The notes under the pieces are model-generated. The model was not told the DNA's origin and made no database searches. It worked only from the letters and a program-made list of their open reading frames with translations. This document shows positions 9,724-18,063 of a stretch of 64,000 nt of DNA, piece by piece. Source of the stretch: Virgibacillus proomii (GTDB lineage Bacteria; Bacillota; Bacilli; Bacillales; Amphibacillaceae). A program made the translations under genes and the position numbers. The first letter of the stretch is position 1. Each line of letters starts with the position of its first letter. The DNA lies in the NCBI RefSeq assembly GCF_900162615.1, contig NZ_FUFN01000008.1, positions 186,001 through 250,000 on the forward strand, read 5' to 3'.

Positions 9724-10192
9724 GCCGGTTATTCAACAGGTAACGAAATTGAGCGGTTCTTTGTATTTGATTTAGCATAGAGCCATAGGAGATTTCAAAT
9801 ACCGTTCGCTTTCCATTGCGAAAGATAATTTCTGTACCATAATCATTATTTTTTTGAATTTGATCAATATGAGAGTGAGCAATCCAGGAGCATTCGGGGC
9901 TGGACGGAGAAATGGTTGGGAAAAAATACATACCACTAATGGGATCAATTGTGATTGGAGCTTTATGTGTAATACCACAGACATCTCTAGTTCCTTCTTG
10001 TCTGCCTTTTAGACTTGAGCCAAAGTATTTACAAGCAAGATCCATCATTTTACTTGGAGGAGATGAAACAGTATATTCGCCTTGTTCTTCTAATACTACG
10101 GTAATCGGCTTGTTATTAGCATCTCGCCGTGAGATAAGTGCTACTGTTAAAGGGGTAATTTCCGGGGTATCTGTGTATAAATTAAAAATCAA
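9659..10192 (-). CDS. comK: Competence transcription factor ComK
   Basis: ComK switches on DNA-uptake genes by binding AT-boxes. The 177-residue product has the family landmarks: ACKYFGSSLKGRQEGT, then ITHKAPITID, YFFPTISPSSPEC and WIAHSHID, and further on FRNGKRTVFEISYGSMLNQ. The start appears to be TTG at 10192, behind AAAGGA. The same frame is closed two codons further upstream, so no ATG is available at the N-terminus. A ComK-type AT-box lies upstream. The 3' end overlaps yhjD by 65 bases. The C-terminal region differs from B. subtilis ComK, so activity is likely but not proven. Confidence 0.88.
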   Translation of the reverse strand: MIFNLYTDTPEITPLTVALISRRDANNKPITVVLEEQGEYTVSSPPSKMMDLACKYFGSSLKGRQEGTRDVCGITHKAPITIDPISGMYFFPTISPSSPECSWIAHSHIDQIQKNNDYGTEIIFRNGKRTVFEISYGSMLNQIQRTAQFRYLLNNRLKFLQNHLDQVAEIFASTPEK

Positions 10193-10254
10193 TCTCTTTC
10201 ATCCTTTCTAATGATAGAAAAGAAAGTGGCTATATACTAATTTACCAAAACTCT

Positions 10255-10284
10255 ATTCAAAATGAAATAAAAAAAGTTACTTTT
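10255..10284 (-). promoter_or_regulatory. comK promoter region with ComK AT-box
   Basis: The half-sites AAAA-GTTAC-TTTT at 10272-10284 match the ComK AT-box (AAAA-N5-TTTT). On the minus strand this lies just upstream of TTGAAT (10255-10260) and a TATATA about 18 bases further. A weaker half-site, AAAACTCTATTC, overlaps the -35. This is the arrangement expected for autoactivation. Confidence 0.5.
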
Positions 10285-10345
10285 TTGAAGATTTTACTAT
10301 ATTTATTGTTTTTATACTTCATCACTTCTCGTAATAGCTGTTTTT

Positions 10346-10429
10346 TAGAAAAACTTGGCTTGTCGCCAAGTCTTTAGCGAAGCTGTAGTTTTTCTTATAC
10401 TATAAACCTAAAAACTTCCTATAGTATAA
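10346..10429 (+). repeat. Repeat B copy 2 (intact; empty site for A)
   Basis: It contains the AGAAAAACT/AGTTTTTCT outer stem, the CTTGGC/GCCAAG hairpin, and then a perfect 10-bp inverted repeat TTATACTATA (10395-10404)/TATAGTATAA (10420-10429). In copies at 6720 and 31514 an A element interrupts this last hairpin after TTATAC. Confidence 0.75.
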
Positions 10430-10521
10430 ATAAAAATCCCTGTTGATTGTCCATTAAAACATAGTGTAAATCTAAACAGGCTAAGCAAAAGATAATCGAT
10501 GCCTACCTGGTGTACAACAGC

Positions 10522-10555
10522 CATTCCACGGGTTGAAAAATTCCCCCATGGAATG
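10522..10555 (-). terminator. Hairpin downstream of lcfB
   Basis: CATTCCACGGG/CCCATGGAATG (one mismatch) sits 11 bases after the lcfB stop. It has no clear T-run, so termination is only presumed. Outer TGTACAACA/TGTTGTACA arms extend the fold into the end of lcfB. Confidence 0.45.
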
Positions 10556-10565
10556 GAGTTTATGT

Positions 10566-12107
10566 TTATAATTGTTGTACATGCTCCTGAAGCTTTTTTC
10601 TTAAAATCTTTCCGGTTGTATTTTTTGGTAATTCATCTAAAAATTCAATGGTTGTGGGAACTTTATACTTTACTAGATGCTTTTCGCAAAACGCTGTTAA
10701 TGATTCAGCTGTCAAATTAGAATCATCTGTAACAACAAAACATTGAACTGCCTCTCCAGTTTGGGGATCAGGAACACCAATGACAGCTACCTCAATTATA
10801 TTTGGATGCATGTATAATACTTCTTCCACTTCACGTGGATAAACATTATAACCACCTACAAGGATCATATCTTTTTTTCGGTCTACAATATAAAAATAAC
10901 CTTCCTCATCCATTCTTGCCATGTCACCTGTATGCAACCAGCCATCTTTTAAAGCTACTGCTGTCTCTTCAGGAAGTTTATAATACCCAAGCATTACATT
11001 AGGGCCACGTACTACTAATTCACCAACTTCACCAATAGCCACTTCTTCCCCCCACTCATCTACTACTTTATTTTCAACATGCCAGATGCTGCGACCTATG
11101 GACCCGGGCTTACGTGGTCGATCTAGTGGATTAAAGCAAGTCACTGGTGAGGCTTCAGACAATCCATAACCTTCAGAAATTTTAACATCAAAAGCTCGTT
11201 CGAAGTTTTTCAATAGTGCAACCGGCATGGACGCTCCACCAGAGATACAAAAACGAATAGCAGAAAAAGGATTTTCTTCCCCGCTTTTAGCTTGCAGCAA
11301 ATAATTATACATTGTCGGCACCCCAGCAAATATAGTTGCCCGATAGTTTTTGCTTAAGGCGAACACAGCCGAAGGAGAAAATTTAGGCAATATAATAATC
11401 GTCCCCCCATTCATTAACGGTGCATTTAGGGAAACGGTTAAACAAAATACATGAAACATCGGTAGTGCCGCTATTATCCTATCATCGCCGTTAATGTTCA
11501 AATAATCTGCAACATCCTTTGCGTTAGAATATAGATTATGATGAGACAACATGGCCCCTTTTGGTGTACCAGTTGTTCCAGATGTATATAACACAATAGC
11601 CAAATCATCTTTATGTAATGCTGGTCTAGAAAAATTGTAATCTCCTAACTGAAGCAACTCGTAAAAGGAAGTTATTTTTTGCTGTGGAACTGAATCTGTC
11701 TCTGCTTCTGCTCCAGAATCACAAATAATATAATGTGATACTTGTAGTTCAGAATCCAATGTTTGAAACTTCTCCAAAAATCTATCCATGGTAATGACGG
11801 CAGTTACATCACCATTTTTTAACATATAACTCATTTCGTTTGGTGTGTATAATGGGTTGATAGGAATAACAACCATACCAAGTCGTAATGCCCCATACAG
11901 CCCAATAATATAATAAGGGCTATTTCCCATCACCAGTGCAACATGATCTCCTTTTTGGTAACCTAAAGCCGCCAAGCCAGCAGCAAATAAAGAAACAGAC
12001 CGATCTAACTCATAATAACTTGTCTCCTGATTTGCAAAAATGAAAGCCGGTTTATCCACATATTCCTTTGCCGTAATCGCTAATTGCTCACTTATATTCA
12101 CATTCAT
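10566..12107 (-). CDS. lcfB: Long-chain acyl-CoA synthetase
   Basis: An AMP-forming fatty acyl-CoA ligase that activates fatty acids for beta-oxidation. The product (513 residues) has the adenylate motif YTSGTTGTPKG, then GYGLSEASP, and late HTGDMARMDEEGYF, DRKKDMI and PKNTTGKILRK. The ATG at 12107 abuts AAAGGGGG; the in-frame GTG at 12101 has better spacing and may be the true start. The frame is open upstream to 12182, but that stretch covers the operator. The FadR box at 12125 places it in the fatty-acid degradation regulon, as for B. subtilis lcfB. Confidence 0.93.
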   Translation of the reverse strand: MNVNISEQLAITAKEYVDKPAFIFANQETSYYELDRSVSLFAAGLAALGYQKGDHVALVMGNSPYYIIGLYGALRLGMVVIPINPLYTPNEMSYMLKNGDVTAVITMDRFLEKFQTLDSELQVSHYIICDSGAEAETDSVPQQKITSFYELLQLGDYNFSRPALHKDDLAIVLYTSGTTGTPKGAMLSHHNLYSNAKDVADYLNINGDDRIIAALPMFHVFCLTVSLNAPLMNGGTIIILPKFSPSAVFALSKNYRATIFAGVPTMYNYLLQAKSGEENPFSAIRFCISGGASMPVALLKNFERAFDVKISEGYGLSEASPVTCFNPLDRPRKPGSIGRSIWHVENKVVDEWGEEVAIGEVGELVVRGPNVMLGYYKLPEETAVALKDGWLHTGDMARMDEEGYFYIVDRKKDMILVGGYNVYPREVEEVLYMHPNIIEVAVIGVPDPQTGEAVQCFVVTDDSNLTAESLTAFCEKHLVKYKVPTTIEFLDELPKNTTGKILRKKLQEHVQQL

Positions 12108-12124
12108 CCCCCTTTGCGTAATTA

Positions 12125-12142
12125 TGAATGAATAATCATTCA
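12125..12142 (-). promoter_or_regulatory. FadR operator of lcfB
   Basis: TGAATGAATAATCATTCA matches the Bacillus FadR consensus TGAATGAMTANTCATTCA at every position. It lies 18 bases upstream of the lcfB start, next to a TATTAT -10-like sequence, so it should repress when acyl-CoA is low. Confidence 0.88.
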
Positions 12143-12371
12143 TAATATTTTCCGATAAAATACAGATACTCATTAAAAGCATCTATATCTTTCGGAACCA
12201 TGCGAATTATTTTACGATTTCAGTATAAATCAGACACCTAATCATTTCAAGTGGAAGCGTTCGCAATATTATACAAAACTAACAGCTAAGGAGCTTCTCT
12301 ATTCCTTATAAGGGATTGCAATAACAGCTTATTTTAAAAATTTTACTGTCTAAAGGAATTAAATTAAAACG

Positions 12372-12403
12372 AAAAATAGCCCCCATAGTGGAAGCTATTT
12401 TTT
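12372..12403 (-). terminator. Terminator of lplJ
   Basis: AAAAATAGC/GCTATTTTT with a 13-base loop, just after the lplJ stop; on the minus strand it ends in a T-rich tract. Confidence 0.75.
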
Positions 12404-12407
12404 CCTT

Positions 12408-13403
12408 TTAGTAAATTAAATGAATAAATTCTTCTTTGGAGATCTTACCTAAGTAACGAGAAACATCTATATCAGCAAGAGCTTCTTCTAATGCTTGTCG
12501 TTGATGACGAACACCAATTAATTTATTTTCCAAGTCATTAATTTCTCCTACACCAAAAAAATCTCCATAAATTTTACAATTCTCGATAATTCCTTTCTTT
12601 ACGTCCAAACGCACATCCACTAAACCAGCAGGAAATTTATGCGAAACTTGAATATTAAAGGAAGGTGACTTTCCATAATTCCAATCCCAATTTCGATAGC
12701 GTTCGCGGGAGATCTGTTTAACATTTTCCCAATCTTCATCCGTCAATTCATAGCGTGGAATTTCTGATTTATCATCCACATCAAATATATGGTGTAAAAT
12801 GGTTTCTTTAAACTCATCCATCGTAATTTTTTCATCTAAGAATTCAGATATATTAGCAACACGGCTACGAATCGATTTTATTCCCTTTGAGGCAATCTTC
12901 TCTTTACGTACCTTTAATGCAGCTACCACATTTTCAATTTCTGAATCCAGCATGAGTGTTCCATGACTAAACATTTTTCCTTTTGTCGCGTACATCGCGT
13001 TTCCTGAAATCTTCCGACCTTCAACCACTAGATCATTACGGCCATGTAATTCGGCAGGAACACCTAACTTATTCAAAGCTTCAACTACTGGTTTGGTAAA
13101 TTTAGCAAAATTTTGAAAGCTGTTGCCATCATCTTTTGTAATAAAGCTGAAATTCAAGTTTCCTTCATCATGATATACTGCCCCACCGCCAGATAAGCGA
13201 CGAACAACCTTAATATTATTTTCCTCTACATATTGTGTATTGATTTCCTCAATTGTATTTTGATTTCGCCCTATAATGATGGATGGCTGGTTTACATAAA
13301 ACAGCAAAAAAGTATCTGATTCTCCAAAATTTTCTACAATATATTGCTCTAAAGCAAGGTTAATGGTTGGATCTGTAATTCCTTTATTATCAATAAATTT
13401 CAT
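12408..13403 (-). CDS. lplJ: Lipoate-protein ligase
   Basis: Attaches free lipoate, via lipoyl-AMP, to lipoyl domains of 2-oxoacid dehydrogenases and GcvH. The 331-residue protein has the LplA signature RRLSGGGAVYHDEGNLNFSF (about residues 69-88), the GRNDLVVEGRKISGNA segment with the catalytic lysine region, and the C-terminal accessory domain. The ATG follows AAGGGG. It has its own terminator and lies between lcfB and yhfH, the same neighbourhood as B. subtilis yhfJ. Confidence 0.94.
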   Translation of the reverse strand: MKFIDNKGITDPTINLALEQYIVENFGESDTFLLFYVNQPSIIIGRNQNTIEEINTQYVEENNIKVVRRLSGGGAVYHDEGNLNFSFITKDDGNSFQNFAKFTKPVVEALNKLGVPAELHGRNDLVVEGRKISGNAMYATKGKMFSHGTLMLDSEIENVVAALKVRKEKIASKGIKSIRSRVANISEFLDEKITMDEFKETILHHIFDVDDKSEIPRYELTDEDWENVKQISRERYRNWDWNYGKSPSFNIQVSHKFPAGLVDVRLDVKKGIIENCKIYGDFFGVGEINDLENKLIGVRHQRQALEEALADIDVSRYLGKISKEEFIHLIY

Positions 13404-13666
13404 ATAAAATTCCCCTTTTCATAGATCGTTAAAAATCTAGTTAATTCTAGTTTAATAAAAAAAAACAGATGAAGCAAAAAAATACCTCTAATGATACGAA
13501 GTTTGTCAGTTAGTAATGCTAAAACAAAGGTTTTAAACTTATACCTCCGCAAGTTAAAAAATCAGGTATTCACTACAAATTAAATGGAAACAGCTTTTGT
13601 TCATAACCACAAAAGCGCAAATTTATTTAGCGATATACAATATACAAACTGGAGAACTTCTGACGA

Positions 13667-13768
13667 GATAAAGTGAAACTTCATTTCTTGAAATGCTTTA
13701 CCCGAGAAATGTTAGTACCTTAAAGGTATGACCTAAAGGCCCTTGGACCAATCAGGAATTTAGGATGC
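13667..13768 (+). repeat. Repeat A copy 2 (3'-truncated)
   Basis: Stem 1 is CATTTCTTG/CGAGAAATG, followed by TACCTTAAAGGTATGACC and stem 2. Homology fades near GGATGCGTT, before the 3' arm of stem 3. Confidence 0.7.
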
Positions 13769-13814
13769 GTTCTGCTCATAAAGTTGCAAAATAATAAGCA
13801 GATGTTTGAAATGA

Positions 13815-13910
13815 TTAGAAAAACTTGGCTTTTCACCAAGTCTTTATGGCGAAAGCTATCTTTTTCCTATACTATAAACCCTAAAATTTTATGTTTTTCT
13901 ATAGTAGAAA
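13815..13910 (+). repeat. Repeat B copy 3 (empty site)
   Basis: Same outline as 10346-10429: CTTGGC/ACCAAG hairpin, then TATACTATA ... TATAGTA without an A insertion. Confidence 0.7.
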
Positions 13911-13942
13911 AATACGCCTCTTTACATTCGCGAGTCGATGTT

Positions 13943-14030
13943 GACTTATCGTAGGAAGTAGATCGAAATTTGCTAGTCGCTTGACGCTTAAGCTAGACGA
14001 CAATACTTTTCAAAAAATATTCCTCATAAA
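13943..14030 (+). repeat. Repeat D copy 1
   Basis: Resembles 16371-16458: TTAT(C/T)GTAGGAAG, TTTGCTA, GCGCTTGA/GTCGCTTGA, CTTAA, GACGA, CTTTTCAAAA, CATAAAA in the same order. Function unknown. Confidence 0.4.
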
Positions 14031-14081
14031 AAAGCTACCGTTTCCAAAATATAAATTTTTTATTTTTGTTATGAAACAGCA

Positions 14082-14111
14082 TTGACATAAACTGCACTGT
14101 TATAGTACAAT
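14082..14111 (+). promoter_or_regulatory. yhfH promoter
   Basis: TTGACA (14082-14087), 18-nt spacer, TACAAT (14106-14111): a strong sigma-A promoter 31 bases before the start of yhfH. Confidence 0.75.
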
Positions 14112-14142
14112 GTAATTAATCCATTTAGAGGAGGAATCCTTT

Positions 14143-14271
14143 ATGATTAACGTCATTGAATTTTTCAGGAATTTGCCTAAGAAAAAATGCAGCAAATGTG
14201 GAAATGATATGATTGAAAAAGCAGACTGCTATGGAAATTTATGTGATGAATGTGATCATCCAGCAAGATAA
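14143..14271 (+). CDS. yhfH: YhfH-family small zinc-ribbon protein
   Basis: A 42-residue protein with two CxxC pairs (CSKCG about residue 16, CDEC about residue 34) that would bind one zinc. The N-terminus (MINVIEFFRNLP) and the layout match the small Bacillus YhfH family. It has a strong GAGGAGG ribosome site and its own promoter. Its position near lplJ agrees with B. subtilis yhfH. Function is not established. Confidence 0.85.
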   Translation: MINVIEFFRNLPKKKCSKCGNDMIEKADCYGNLCDECDHPAR

Positions 14272-14392
14272 GCACTGTTTTTTCATTACAACAAACTTGC
14301 AGGAGTAAAACAAATATCCGGTTTGAACCTGTTTGTTTCTCAACATTTTTCTCCATTAAATCCTTTGGTATTGGTTTAATGTATTTATTTTG

Positions 14393-14430
14393 AACAGCTG
14401 TCAACTTATATGTTGCAGTTGTTTTTTTTT
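14393..14430 (+). terminator. Terminator downstream of yhfH
   Basis: AACAGCTGTCAAC/GTTGCAGTTGTT followed by a run of about ten T, 120 bases after the yhfH stop. Confidence 0.7.
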
Positions 14431-14510
14431 GGAAAAGAACTATCTATATAAATATTTTTATATTATAATTATTTAGAGTTTAGAAATAATTTGAGTTAAG
14501 AAGGGAGCAG

Positions 14511-16319
14511 ATGTTTTTGGTAGAAAGGCTAACTCGATCACAGGTTCCAGATGAGCAGAAATGGGACTTAACAGACTTATTTTCAACTCGTCAAGCATGG
14601 GAACAGGAACTAGCAATGATTCAGCAAGATATGGAACAATTTAATAGATTTAAAGGAAATTTAGCTGACAATGCCTTTATCCTGCATAAATGCATCAAGG
14701 AGCTTGAAGTTTTTCAACAACGCATTATTAAAGTAGCTACTTACGCTAATTTGCGCAGTAGTGTGGACGGTACAGACGCAGAATGTCAACAGGATTCTGC
14801 AAAAGTCGCTCAAGCAATAGCAAGTATTAATGCAAAGCTTACTTTTATCAATTTAGAGATATTGGAAATACCATCTGAAACAATTGACAATTTTATTCGT
14901 GAATGCCCGCCTTTATCAACCTATCGAAAAATGCTTACAGATTTAATGGATAAAAAATCACACACACTATCCCCCGAGATAGAAGAATTACTTGCATCAC
15001 TTTCTGAAGTACATGATTCACCATACATGATTTATCAACGAAGTAAATCCTCCGATATGTCTTTTGAACCGATTACTGATGAAACCGGTAAAAAGTTACC
15101 GATGTCGGCTGCTTTATATGAAGATCGTTATGAGCTTACAGCAGAAACCTCTATCCGGAGAAAAGCCTATCAATCTTTCGTTAAAACATTGAACCAATAT
15201 AAACATACATATGCTGCGCTCTATACTACAGAAGTCAAGAAACAAGTGACTTTGGCTAAACAACGAAAATATCAATCTGTAACCGATATGCTACTCCACC
15301 CACAACAAGTGACCAAAGATATGTATTACAACCAATTACATGTCATTCAGGAAGAATTAGCTCCACATATGCAGCGATATGCACGTTTGAAAAAAGAAAA
15401 ATTACATCTAAAAGAAATGTATAGTTGTGATTTAAAAGCACCGCTTGATCCAAACTTTAATCCTGTTACCACCTACGAGAAGGCAACAGCGATCATCATT
15501 GATGCAATGGGGGTTATGGGAGAGGAATATCAATATATCATAAAACAAGCAATTGAACACCGCTGGATTGACCTTACAGATAACGTTGGGAAAAGAACAG
15601 GTGCTTTTTGCTCAAGTCCTTATGGTGTTCATCCGTATATTCTTATTACCTGGACAGACACCATGCGTGGTGCGTTTGTGCTGGCGCATGAATTAGGACA
15701 TGCCGGACATTTTTATTTTGCAGGTGAACACCAAACCTTGTTTAACACTCGTTCTTCTACATACTTTGTAGAAGCTCCTTCAACGTTAAATGAACTATTG
15801 TTAGCTGATTATTTGTTAAATCAAACCAACGATAACCAAATGAGACGTTGGATCATTACTCAGTTACTCGGAACGTATTACCATAATTTTGTTACCCATC
15901 TGTTAGAAGCTGAATTTCAGCGTCGCGTTTATGATTTAGCAGAGCAAGGTACGCCATTAACAGCAACTGTTTTATCAGAGCAAAAACTTGCTGCATTATC
16001 AGGTTTTTGGCAAGATACGGTTAGCTTGGATGAAGGGGCAGGACTTACCTGGATGCGTCAGCCACATTATTACATGGGATTATATCCATATACGTATTCA
16101 GCTGGCTTAACCGTTTCAACTGCTGTAGCACAGACAATAAAACACGAAGGAAAACCTGCAGTTGATCGCTGGATAGAGGTATTAAAATCTGGCGGAACAC
16201 TAAAACCGCTTGATCTTATTCGTAAAGTGGGGATAGATATGTCACAGCCGGATGCAATTAAACAGGCGGTGGCTTTCGTTGGTTCGCTTGTTGACGAACT
16301 GGAACAGTCGTATAAATAA
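14511..16319 (+). CDS. pepF: Oligoendopeptidase F (M3B metallopeptidase)
   Basis: A cytoplasmic zinc peptidase that degrades short peptides. At 602 residues it is the normal size. The catalytic HELGH is at about residue 393 within a longer AHELGHAGHFYF, followed by FVEAPSTLNELLLADYL, which supplies the third ligand region. The C-terminal LYPYTYSAGL is typical of the M3B family. The ATG is only three bases after AAGGGAG; an in-frame TTG at 14517 is better spaced. It is monocistronic and convergent with hemY, sharing a terminator. Confidence 0.93.
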   Translation: MFLVERLTRSQVPDEQKWDLTDLFSTRQAWEQELAMIQQDMEQFNRFKGNLADNAFILHKCIKELEVFQQRIIKVATYANLRSSVDGTDAECQQDSAKVAQAIASINAKLTFINLEILEIPSETIDNFIRECPPLSTYRKMLTDLMDKKSHTLSPEIEELLASLSEVHDSPYMIYQRSKSSDMSFEPITDETGKKLPMSAALYEDRYELTAETSIRRKAYQSFVKTLNQYKHTYAALYTTEVKKQVTLAKQRKYQSVTDMLLHPQQVTKDMYYNQLHVIQEELAPHMQRYARLKKEKLHLKEMYSCDLKAPLDPNFNPVTTYEKATAIIIDAMGVMGEEYQYIIKQAIEHRWIDLTDNVGKRTGAFCSSPYGVHPYILITWTDTMRGAFVLAHELGHAGHFYFAGEHQTLFNTRSSTYFVEAPSTLNELLLADYLLNQTNDNQMRRWIITQLLGTYYHNFVTHLLEAEFQRRVYDLAEQGTPLTATVLSEQKLAALSGFWQDTVSLDEGAGLTWMRQPHYYMGLYPYTYSAGLTVSTAVAQTIKHEGKPAVDRWIEVLKSGGTLKPLDLIRKVGIDMSQPDAIKQAVAFVGSLVDELEQSYK

Positions 16320-16370
16320 GTCAGAACTAAAGTTAAACCGCTCGGTTAGCTACACGAGGAGTGAATATGG

Positions 16371-16458
16371 ATTTATTGTAGGAAGAAGGGCAATGTTTGC
16401 TAGGCGCTTGAGCGCTTAAACTGGACGAAGTTACTTTCAAAATTATCTGTCATATAAA
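16371..16458 (+). repeat. Repeat D copy 2
   Basis: Partner of 13943-14030. It carries an internal palindrome-like GCGCTTGAGCGC and lies between pepF and its terminator. Confidence 0.4.
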
Positions 16459-16485
16459 ACGTGTATCCTTATAGACAAAAAACGA

Positions 16486-16516
16486 GGAGTGAATAAGCTA
16501 GTTATTCACTCCTTTT
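16486..16516. terminator. Bidirectional terminator pepF/hemY
   Basis: GGAGTGAATA/TATTCACTCC is a perfect 10-bp stem with a T-rich tail and an A-rich 5' flank, located between convergent genes. The stem arm AGGAGTGAATA is also found unpaired at 16355. Confidence 0.8.
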
Positions 16517-16644
16517 CTAACTTTGACATAACTGACTCTCTTAATGATACTATATACATTTATAAAAACTTCTCGAGCACGAATCATTTGAAGAAATTGC
16601 AATGATACTTACATCAAAGTAACTTCGAGCTAATAATTTTTTGG

Positions 16645-18063
16645 TTAATAACGTGCTAGTAAGAACTGTAATGTCTCTTGCGCAGTTTTCTCTCCTTGTT
16701 CGATGCAATCCGGAATACCTTGTCCTTCATAAGAACTGCCGGTTAGAAACACCCCCGGTACTTGCTCTGCTGCTTGTTTACGGGTTTTCGAAAGTCTCTC
16801 TAAATGTCCTACTGTATATTGAGGACGCCCTTGTCTCCATCTAGTAACAACGCTAAAGGCTGGGTCCCCTTTTAGCTTCATTACTTTTCTTAAATCTTTT
16901 AGTACCACTTCTGTTAAATCTTCATCCGATAAATCAACGACAGATTCCTCTCCAGGTCGTCCTACATAACAACGTAATAATACTTTTCCTTCTGGAGTAG
17001 TTAAAGGCCATTTTTTATGCGTCCATGTACATGCTGAGATTTGATATCCGCTGTTTTTTCGAACCAGAAAACCGGTTCCATCTATATCTTTCTTTATTTT
17101 CACTTGATCAAAGGCCAGCACAATATTTGCTGTAGATGTCGCTGGAATTTCTTTAAATGGTTTAAAGAAATCATACTGACTGAACAGTTTCGGTAACGTA
17201 AAGCTCGGCGAAGTGACAATAATAGCATCTGCTCTGTAGACGTCTCCATTACTTAATAACAGATGATAAAAATGCTCTTTTTTTTCGATATGGTCTACTG
17301 CTGTACCAAGTGTGACCATTTCTGGATCTAGTGTTTTCTTTAATTCATGCACCAATGTTTCCAACCCATTTTTAAACGAAAAAAACATACCAGGAGCAGA
17401 TTGTTTTTCGATTTGTTTCGTTGTTTTCGGCATCGTTTTGCTCAAACCTTTAATCAAACTCCCATATTTCTGCTCCAACTGGTAAAAATTTGGGTATGAT
17501 GCTTGTAAGCTCATGTTGTAAATATCACCAGAATGTATACCTGATAACAATGTTTCAATTTGGTTCGTAAGCAATTCTTTCCCAAAACGCCGTTCAAAAA
17601 ACGAACCTAAAGATTCATCTTTGTCTCCTTTCCCCTTTGCTTTTACCAGATCGGCTAAAGCACGGATTTTTCCTGTGGGTGAAATCAATGTAGAACGAAG
17701 CACCGAGCGAATATTTTTCGGAACCCCCATAAATGTATCCTTTGGGATTCGATGAAATTTATGATTTGCTAAAATATATGATTTTCCAGTTGCATTTCGA
17801 ACAATTTCATTTTCAAGCCCCAGTTCCTTAACCAACTTTACTGCAGGTTTTTTTCTAATTAGCATGGAATCTGCACCTTGTTCAATTGTGAAGCCATCAC
17901 GCTGTAATGTTCTAATCTTACCACCTAGTCGATTGCTTGCTTCTACTAGTTTGATATTAAATGGGAGTTGATTTCTAGTTATTTCCTTTTGTAAATAATA
18001 AGCAGTTGATAAACCGGTTATTCCTCCACCAATAATGACGATTTGTTTGTTTGTGTTATTCAT
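16645..18063 (-). CDS. hemY: Coproporphyrinogen III oxidase (HemY/CgoX)
   Basis: An FAD enzyme that oxidises coproporphyrinogen III to coproporphyrin III in the Gram-positive coproporphyrin-dependent haem pathway. The 472-residue protein opens with the dinucleotide fold VIIGGGITGLSTAYYL and ends with GSSYEGQGIPDCIEQG, the usual C-terminal FAD motif. I chose ATG 18063; a GTG three codons upstream is possible but has a poor ribosome site. Its start overlaps the hemH stop by 8 bases. It is last in hemE-hemH-hemY. Confidence 0.95.
   Translation of the reverse strand: MNNTNKQIVIIGGGITGLSTAYYLQKEITRNQLPFNIKLVEASNRLGGKIRTLQRDGFTIEQGADSMLIRKKPAVKLVKELGLENEIVRNATGKSYILANHKFHRIPKDTFMGVPKNIRSVLRSTLISPTGKIRALADLVKAKGKGDKDESLGSFFERRFGKELLTNQIETLLSGIHSGDIYNMSLQASYPNFYQLEQKYGSLIKGLSKTMPKTTKQIEKQSAPGMFFSFKNGLETLVHELKKTLDPEMVTLGTAVDHIEKKEHFYHLLLSNGDVYRADAIIVTSPSFTLPKLFSQYDFFKPFKEIPATSTANIVLAFDQVKIKKDIDGTGFLVRKNSGYQISACTWTHKKWPLTTPEGKVLLRCYVGRPGEESVVDLSDEDLTEVVLKDLRKVMKLKGDPAFSVVTRWRQGRPQYTVGHLERLSKTRKQAAEQVPGVFLTGSSYEGQGIPDCIEQGEKTAQETLQFLLARY

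Larger units (their letters stand above)
13404..14081. other. Gene-free interval with repeats A, B and D
   Basis: Contains a truncated A element, a complete B element and a D repeat, plus 13440-13660 in which I recognise nothing. The short run ACTTCTGACGAGATAAAG before the A element recurs before the array at 47095. Confidence 0.6.

Noticed and set aside
14177..14404. 75-codon minus-strand frame
   Set aside because: Overlaps yhfH and the terminator; no ribosome site or family resemblance.
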